Below are positions 60,429 to 64,000 of a DNA stretch of 64,000 nt, piece after piece. Location: the NCBI GenBank assembly GCA_018267825.1, contig JAFDXR010000005.1:186001-250000 (forward strand), in the 5' to 3' direction. The notes below the pieces were generated by a model. It ran no database searches, had not been told where the DNA came from, and saw only the letters and a list, made by a program, of their open reading frames with translations. A program made the translations under genes and the position numbers. The DNA comes from Bacteroidota bacterium (GTDB lineage Bacteria; Bacteroidota; Bacteroidia; B-17B0; Aurantibacillaceae). The stretch's first letter is position 1. Each line of letters starts with the position of its first letter.

Positions 60429-62591
60429 ATGCTTCAACTCCCAAAACCTCTTGCCTTACTGGCATTATTTTCCCTGAGCTTTCTGCTTCAGGCACAGGAA
60501 GAAGAGTTGGATATTGATGCACTGAAAAAGACCCTTCAGGAGGCTAAACACGATACGACCCGCTGCCGGATTCTATATGACCTGTCGCAAAATGCAAGCG
60601 ATGAGGAATGGCCCGGTTTTAATCAACAACTCCTGCAGCTCAGCGAAAACAACCTGAAAAATCTTCCTCCAAAAGCACCTGCATACCGGGCTTTTCAGAA
60701 GTACTATGCCGAAGCCCTGAATAACGTTGGCTACCTGGCCAACCAGGAAGGAAATGGCGCCAAAGCCCTGGAATACTATACCAAAAGCCTGAAGGTCAGC
60801 GAAGCCATGGGCGATATGGAAGGCCTTGCCACCTCCCTGAATAATGTAGGTGCTATTTACAATCATCTGGGTGACATTGGCCGGGCTCTCGAATATTACA
60901 GCCGCAGTCTGAAAATTCGCGAAAAGATCGGAGATCAGCAAGGCATAGCCAATTCGCTCAATAATATCGGGATTATTTATGCCAACCAGGGCGACCTCAA
61001 AAAAGCCCTTGAATCGTACAATAAAGCATTGAATATCCGCGAAAAAATCGGCGACAAAGATGGTATGACAAGCAACCTCAACAATATCGGGATCATTTAC
61101 GATCAGTTGGGTAACCCCTCGAAGGCCCTGGAGTATTACGAAAAAAGTCTGAAACTGAAAGAGGAGCTTGGCGACAAACGTGGTATTGCCACCTCACTGA
61201 ATAATATAGGGCGCATAAGCAACAACCTCGGCAATACCGCCAAAGCCCTTGACTACCTGCAAAAAGGCCTGAAGATCCGTGAGGAGATCGGCGACAAACA
61301 AGGCATTGCATTTTCTCTCCACAATATCGGCAACGTTTACCTGCGTCAGAAAAAATATGATCAGGCCCTGGATTATATGAAGCGAAGCATGACACTCAGC
61401 AAAGAGATTGGCTTCCCGGAAAGCATCCGTAATGCTGCCCAGCAACTGAGTGCAATTCACAAAGCGAAAGGCAATTACAAAGACGCGTTCGAAAACTACG
61501 AACTGTATATCCTTATGCGTGACAGCATTGAGAATTCCGAAAATCAAAAAGCAACGATACGCCGGGAACTTCAGTACAATTACGATAAGAAAGCCGCAGC
61601 AGACAGCATCGTGAATGCCAAGCAGGCTGAGGTACAAAAAGCACAGGTTCAAAAGCAGGCTGCCGAGCTGCGTGCCCAAAGAAATCAGCAGTATGCACTG
61701 TATGGCGGATTGGTGCTGGTATTAATATTTGCCGGGTTTATGTACAATCGCTTTAAAGTAACCAGTCGCCAGAAAAACATTATTGAACAGCAGGAGAAAG
61801 AAACGCAGTACCAAAAGCACATCATTGAAGAGAAACATAAAGAGATCACCGACAGTATCAATTATGCCGAACGGATTCAGCGCAGTTTCCTGGCCAGTGA
61901 GCAATTGCTCACAGAAAACCTGCAGAATTACTTTGTGTGTTTTAAGCCAAAGGATGTGGTGAGTGGTGATTTTTACTGGGCTTCCGGGCTGAAGGACGGT
62001 CGCTTTGCTTATGCTACTGCGGACAGTACAGGCCATGGAGTTCCCGGTGCTATTATGAGTATTTTGAATATTTCTTCACTCGAAAAAGCCATTGAAACAG
62101 AAACCGAACCCGCTGCAATCCTTAATGTTACCCGCACACTGATCATTGAACGCCTCAAAAAAGATGGCAGCCCCGAAGGCGGAAAAGACGGCATGGACTG
62201 CAGTCTTGTGGTACTCGATCTGCCCAAATGCCAACTGAGTTATGCAGCAGCCAATAACCCTGTATGGATTATCAGACAACAGGAGCTTATAGAATGCAAA
62301 CCTGATAAAATGCCGGTGGGTAAGCATGATAAAGAGGCGGAACCCTTTACCCAGCACAGTATAGAACTACAACCTGGCGATGTGGTATATACCTTCACTG
62401 ACGGCCTTCCCGATCAGTTTGGCGGACCTAAAGGAAAGAAATTCATGTACAAACAATTTAAGGAGTTGTTGCTTTCCATTTCACACTTTCCGATGCCGGA
62501 GCAACGTGAAAAAATTCTGGAATCTTTCAATACCTGGAAAGCCAATACAGAACAGGTAGACGACATGTGCGTAATCGGCGTAAGGATATAG
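60429..62591 (+). CDS. TPR sensor fused to SpoIIE (PP2C) phosphatase
   Basis: A 720-residue protein: signal peptide (ends LLQAQ), six consecutive 40-residue TPR units (residues 97-336, LNNIG-start), one diverged unit, a coiled coil rich in Gln/Lys, a membrane segment (YALYGGLVLVLIFAGFMY), a second coiled coil with EITDSINYAERIQ, and a SpoIIE phosphatase domain (SGDFYWA, DSTGHGVPGA, DGLPDQFGGPKGKKF). Same output domain as the propeller protein at 46143. Aspartates for two metals are all present. Substrate anti-sigma-antagonist not in the window. Start ATG gives a normal signal peptide. Confidence 0.92.
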   Translation: MLQLPKPLALLALFSLSFLLQAQEEELDIDALKKTLQEAKHDTTRCRILYDLSQNASDEEWPGFNQQLLQLSENNLKNLPPKAPAYRAFQKYYAEALNNVGYLANQEGNGAKALEYYTKSLKVSEAMGDMEGLATSLNNVGAIYNHLGDIGRALEYYSRSLKIREKIGDQQGIANSLNNIGIIYANQGDLKKALESYNKALNIREKIGDKDGMTSNLNNIGIIYDQLGNPSKALEYYEKSLKLKEELGDKRGIATSLNNIGRISNNLGNTAKALDYLQKGLKIREEIGDKQGIAFSLHNIGNVYLRQKKYDQALDYMKRSMTLSKEIGFPESIRNAAQQLSAIHKAKGNYKDAFENYELYILMRDSIENSENQKATIRRELQYNYDKKAAADSIVNAKQAEVQKAQVQKQAAELRAQRNQQYALYGGLVLVLIFAGFMYNRFKVTSRQKNIIEQQEKETQYQKHIIEEKHKEITDSINYAERIQRSFLASEQLLTENLQNYFVCFKPKDVVSGDFYWASGLKDGRFAYATADSTGHGVPGAIMSILNISSLEKAIETETEPAAILNVTRTLIIERLKKDGSPEGGKDGMDCSLVVLDLPKCQLSYAAANNPVWIIRQQELIECKPDKMPVGKHDKEAEPFTQHSIELQPGDVVYTFTDGLPDQFGGPKGKKFMYKQFKELLLSISHFPMPEQREKILESFNTWKANTEQVDDMCVIGVRI
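60717..61436 (+). repeat. Six tandem 120-bp repeats in the TPR-SpoIIE gene
   Basis: Exactly 40-codon units each beginning LNN(V/I)G or LHNIG and ending in GDxxG(I/L/M)AxS. DNA identity between units 3 and 4 is high around cAAcaATATcGGGaT(T/C)ATTTA. Constant unit length suggests gain by unequal recombination. Confidence 0.85.
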
Positions 62592-62595
62592 CCCT

Positions 62596-63129
62596 TCAGC
62601 GCAACGGAGGAAGCACGCTTGGCAGCTCAAGCCATTTCTTTCTGACAAGTTCTGTGATATCTTCACCGGGGTCAGTATCCAGATAATTGGGCCTGGATGT
62701 ATCAAGAATGTACGAATACCTTCTGTCGTTACTGACAGCTTCCACTGCCATACAGGCCTTCTCACGCAACAGATCGTACCAGATATTTTGTTTCAACGTA
62801 TAATCGTGGATTGCAGCGAGCCTGAACTGTTCCATGCGATCCGCCAATTCCTGAAATTGCGTATAGGCTTCTTTCTTCTCCTGCACAGTCCAGGTGCGGT
62901 CCGTGTGCCCGATCGTGCTATATTTATTTTCGAGCATCTCCCGGAGGTCTGTCATGGAACGCTCCATCTGCTTCATATAAGATGCCATGGTGTCCTTCAT
63001 CTGTCGGTATTCGGGTGTACCAAGCGCCACGGAATCGAGGTTCACGTGCGCCCCATGCTGGGCATATCCCCCAAAAGATGCAAACAGAAAGCAGCCCGGA
63101 ATAAGTAAATATATTTTGATGAAACGAAT
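62596..63129 (-). CDS. OmpH/Skp-like periplasmic chaperone paralogue, non-ATG start
   Basis: The coding frame continues upstream from the GTG at 63043-63045 through a clear signal peptide (FIKIYLLIPGCFLFASFGGYAQ) that is otherwise closed by a TAA. Inside it no ATG, GTG or TTG is found; the best-placed codon is ATT at 63127-63129, giving about 177 residues. The mature part has the alpha-hairpin/coiled coil pattern of OmpH (TPEYRQMKDTMASYMKQM, KKEAYTQFQELADRMEQF) and ends like the neighbour (YSYILDTS ... ELVRKKWLEL). Likely an OmpH relative; start uncertain. If GTG is used, the protein would stay in the cytoplasm. Confidence 0.68.
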   Translation of the reverse strand: MRFIKIYLLIPGCFLFASFGGYAQHGAHVNLDSVALGTPEYRQMKDTMASYMKQMERSMTDLREMLENKYSTIGHTDRTWTVQEKKEAYTQFQELADRMEQFRLAAIHDYTLKQNIWYDLLREKACMAVEAVSNDRRYSYILDTSRPNYLDTDPGEDITELVRKKWLELPSVLPPLR

Positions 63130-63140
63130 GTTTTAAAAAT

Positions 63141-63167
63141 AAAAAAAGGCGCAGAATCTGCGCCTTT
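63141..63167 (-). terminator. Terminator after the OmpH gene
   Basis: AAAGGCGCAG (63145-63154), loop AAT, CTGCGCCTTT (63158-63167); A-run at 63138-63147 reads as T-run on the minus strand. Ends 12-15 bp before the ATT start of the OmpH-like paralogue. Confidence 0.92.
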
Positions 63168-63188
63168 AAAATATGTTAAGTCGGGGTA

Positions 63189-63797
63189 TTATTTTCCGCC
63201 GGTTTTTGGAGTTGTTTTAGGTGCTGTGCCAGTACCGGGTGTTTTTGGTGTGGTATTACCAGGTGTGGCGCCCGGGATGTTGGCGGCAGGCATTGAATCC
63301 AGTTTTTTCTTAACCAGTGGGAGGATGTCGTCGCTTGGCTCAGAGTAAATAACCACACCAGTACTTGTATCGAGCACGTATTTATAACCGTTTTCTTTTG
63401 CTACTGCATCAATGGCTTTTTTGGCTTTATCGTAAATCGGTTTTGATAATTCACCGTATTTACGCTGATAGTCTTCCTGGGCCTGTGCTCTGAAATCGTC
63501 GATACGTTTGCTGAGGTCCTGCAGTTCTTTTTGTTTGGTTTGTTTCACCAGGTCGCTCATGGTTGCTTCTTTTTCCATGTAGTCTTTGTATTTGGTCTCC
63601 AGTTCGGTTTGCATGGTTGCAACGGTACTTTCGAGATCTTTCAGGTATTTCTGAGCCACATCCTGTGCTACTTTGCTTTCAGGCATGATGGTAATTAATG
63701 AATCGAGGCTGATGTGTGCGATCTTTTGTGCATTGGCAAACGTCACTGATCCAACAGTAAGCGCAAGGATGGCAATCGATTTTACTAGTTTTTTCAT
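63189..63797 (-). CDS. OmpH/Skp family periplasmic chaperone
   Basis: A 202-residue OmpH: signal peptide (ends TFANAQ), KIAHISLDSLITIMPESK at the mature N-terminus, the long coiled-coil tentacle (DLESTVATMQTELETKYKDYMEKEATMSDLVKQTKQKEL, split), and the trimer core YKYVLDTSTGVVIYSEPSDDIL. The tail after 170 is Pro/Thr/Gly-rich and disordered. Chaperone for outer-membrane proteins, located near bamA in Bacteroidota; bamA itself would be to the right of the window. Confidence 0.95.
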   Translation of the reverse strand: MKKLVKSIAILALTVGSVTFANAQKIAHISLDSLITIMPESKVAQDVAQKYLKDLESTVATMQTELETKYKDYMEKEATMSDLVKQTKQKELQDLSKRIDDFRAQAQEDYQRKYGELSKPIYDKAKKAIDAVAKENGYKYVLDTSTGVVIYSEPSDDILPLVKKKLDSMPAANIPGATPGNTTPKTPGTGTAPKTTPKTGGK

Positions 63798-63833
63798 TTC
63801 TTGTTTTGTTTTATTTGATATTTAGATGTTAGC

Positions 63834-64000
63834 TTATTTCTTATTGTAACCTAAAAATGTAAGTACGTCGTCACTTTTGTCGTACTTATTGTTGGTATAC
63901 AGCATGGATACCTGTCCGGCTTTATCAAAAATGAAAGCCAGGCCGCTGCGCTCAGCAACTGATTTCACCGCATTGTAAACCTTATCCTGAATGGGTTTGA
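63834..64000 (-). CDS. OmpH/Skp family chaperone, C-terminal fragment (cut by window edge)
   Basis: The C-terminal 55 residues of a second full-type OmpH. Readable parts are KPIQDKVYNAVKSVAERSG, LAFIFDKAGQVSMLYTN and DVLTFLGYNKK. It lies 36 bp upstream of the OmpH gene, forming the usual tandem. The Cys-free end lacks the Pro/Thr tail seen in the neighbour. Confidence 0.9.
   Translation of the reverse strand, partial: KPIQDKVYNAVKSVAERSGLAFIFDKAGQVSMLYTNNKYDKSDDVLTFLGYNKK

Noticed and set aside
60717-61436. CRISPR-like or satellite repeats
   Set aside because: Units are contiguous 120-bp coding repeats without spacers and encode clear TPR motifs.

Overview
The window comes from a member of the Bacteroidota. 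Direct signs are: the TTTG-N(17-22)-TAnnTTTG promoter architecture upstream of many genes and the lack of Shine-Dalgarno sites; three proteins with C-terminal type IX secretion (T9SS) sorting domains; a UpxY-type NusG paralogue in front of a polysaccharide operon; the rpmB-rpmG-DUF4295-ftsY gene order; an atpD-atpC pair detached from the other ATP synthase genes; and a tandem OmpH/Skp array. No rRNA, tRNA, CRISPR array, insertion sequence or phage structural gene was seen. The order or genus cannot be fixed by reading alone.

Region 1 (1-24,810, all on the minus strand, transcribed right to left) is a surface-polysaccharide locus of 24 tightly packed genes. It starts with a Wzc-like tyrosine kinase/co-polymerase. 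A cupin, a perosamine-synthase-type aminotransferase, a winged-helix regulator, the UpxY antiterminator and the ABC exporter Wzm/Wzt follow. Sugar-modifying genes come next: five extended SDR epimerase/dehydratase proteins including a WbpP-type C4 epimerase, two aminotransferases in all, two AsnB-type amidotransferases, a HisH/HisF pair of the acetamidino-sugar type, a FemAB/GNAT protein, a left-handed beta-helix acetyltransferase, a methyltransferase and a deacetylase-like protein. There are four glycosyltransferases, one cut by the window edge. The gene set suggests an amidated and probably amidinated, amino-sugar-rich polymer exported by an ABC pathway.

Region 2 (24,829-26,209) is a compact module divergent from wzc. 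It holds a 72-residue protein that is little more than a signal peptide, a proline/cysteine linker and a PID-type C-terminal sorting tail; then a strong terminator; then an exosortase (Cys87/Arg128/His147) with an overlapping partner membrane protein. It looks like a protein-sorting system attached to the polysaccharide locus and is the most interesting part of the window.

Region 3 (26,184-39,674) is mostly housekeeping: glyA, a D15-type outer-membrane barrel, three small membrane proteins, an M61 peptidase, a TPR protein with a SUI1/YciH factor, a small wHTH-2TM-TPR operon with a likely operator in its promoter, a DEAD-box helicase with a long leader, rpmB-rpmG-DUF4295, ftsY and a VOC protein.

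Region 4 (39,925-56,297) is envelope and signalling: two large T9SS cargo proteins sharing a C-terminal module of about 200 residues, a propeller-SpoIIE phosphatase, DUF2490, a third T9SS protein with eight repeats, a lipoprotein, a secreted repeat protein, an XRE-S24 repressor preceded by a paired operator, and a TPR histidine kinase/response regulator pair.

Region 5 (56,348-64,000) holds atpC-atpD, a lipoprotein with a decayed copy of its 3' end about 1 kb downstream, an outer-membrane barrel, a TPR-SpoIIE phosphatase, and three OmpH/Skp-like genes, the middle two complete and the last cut by the window edge. One of them has no ATG, GTG or TTG that would include its signal peptide.
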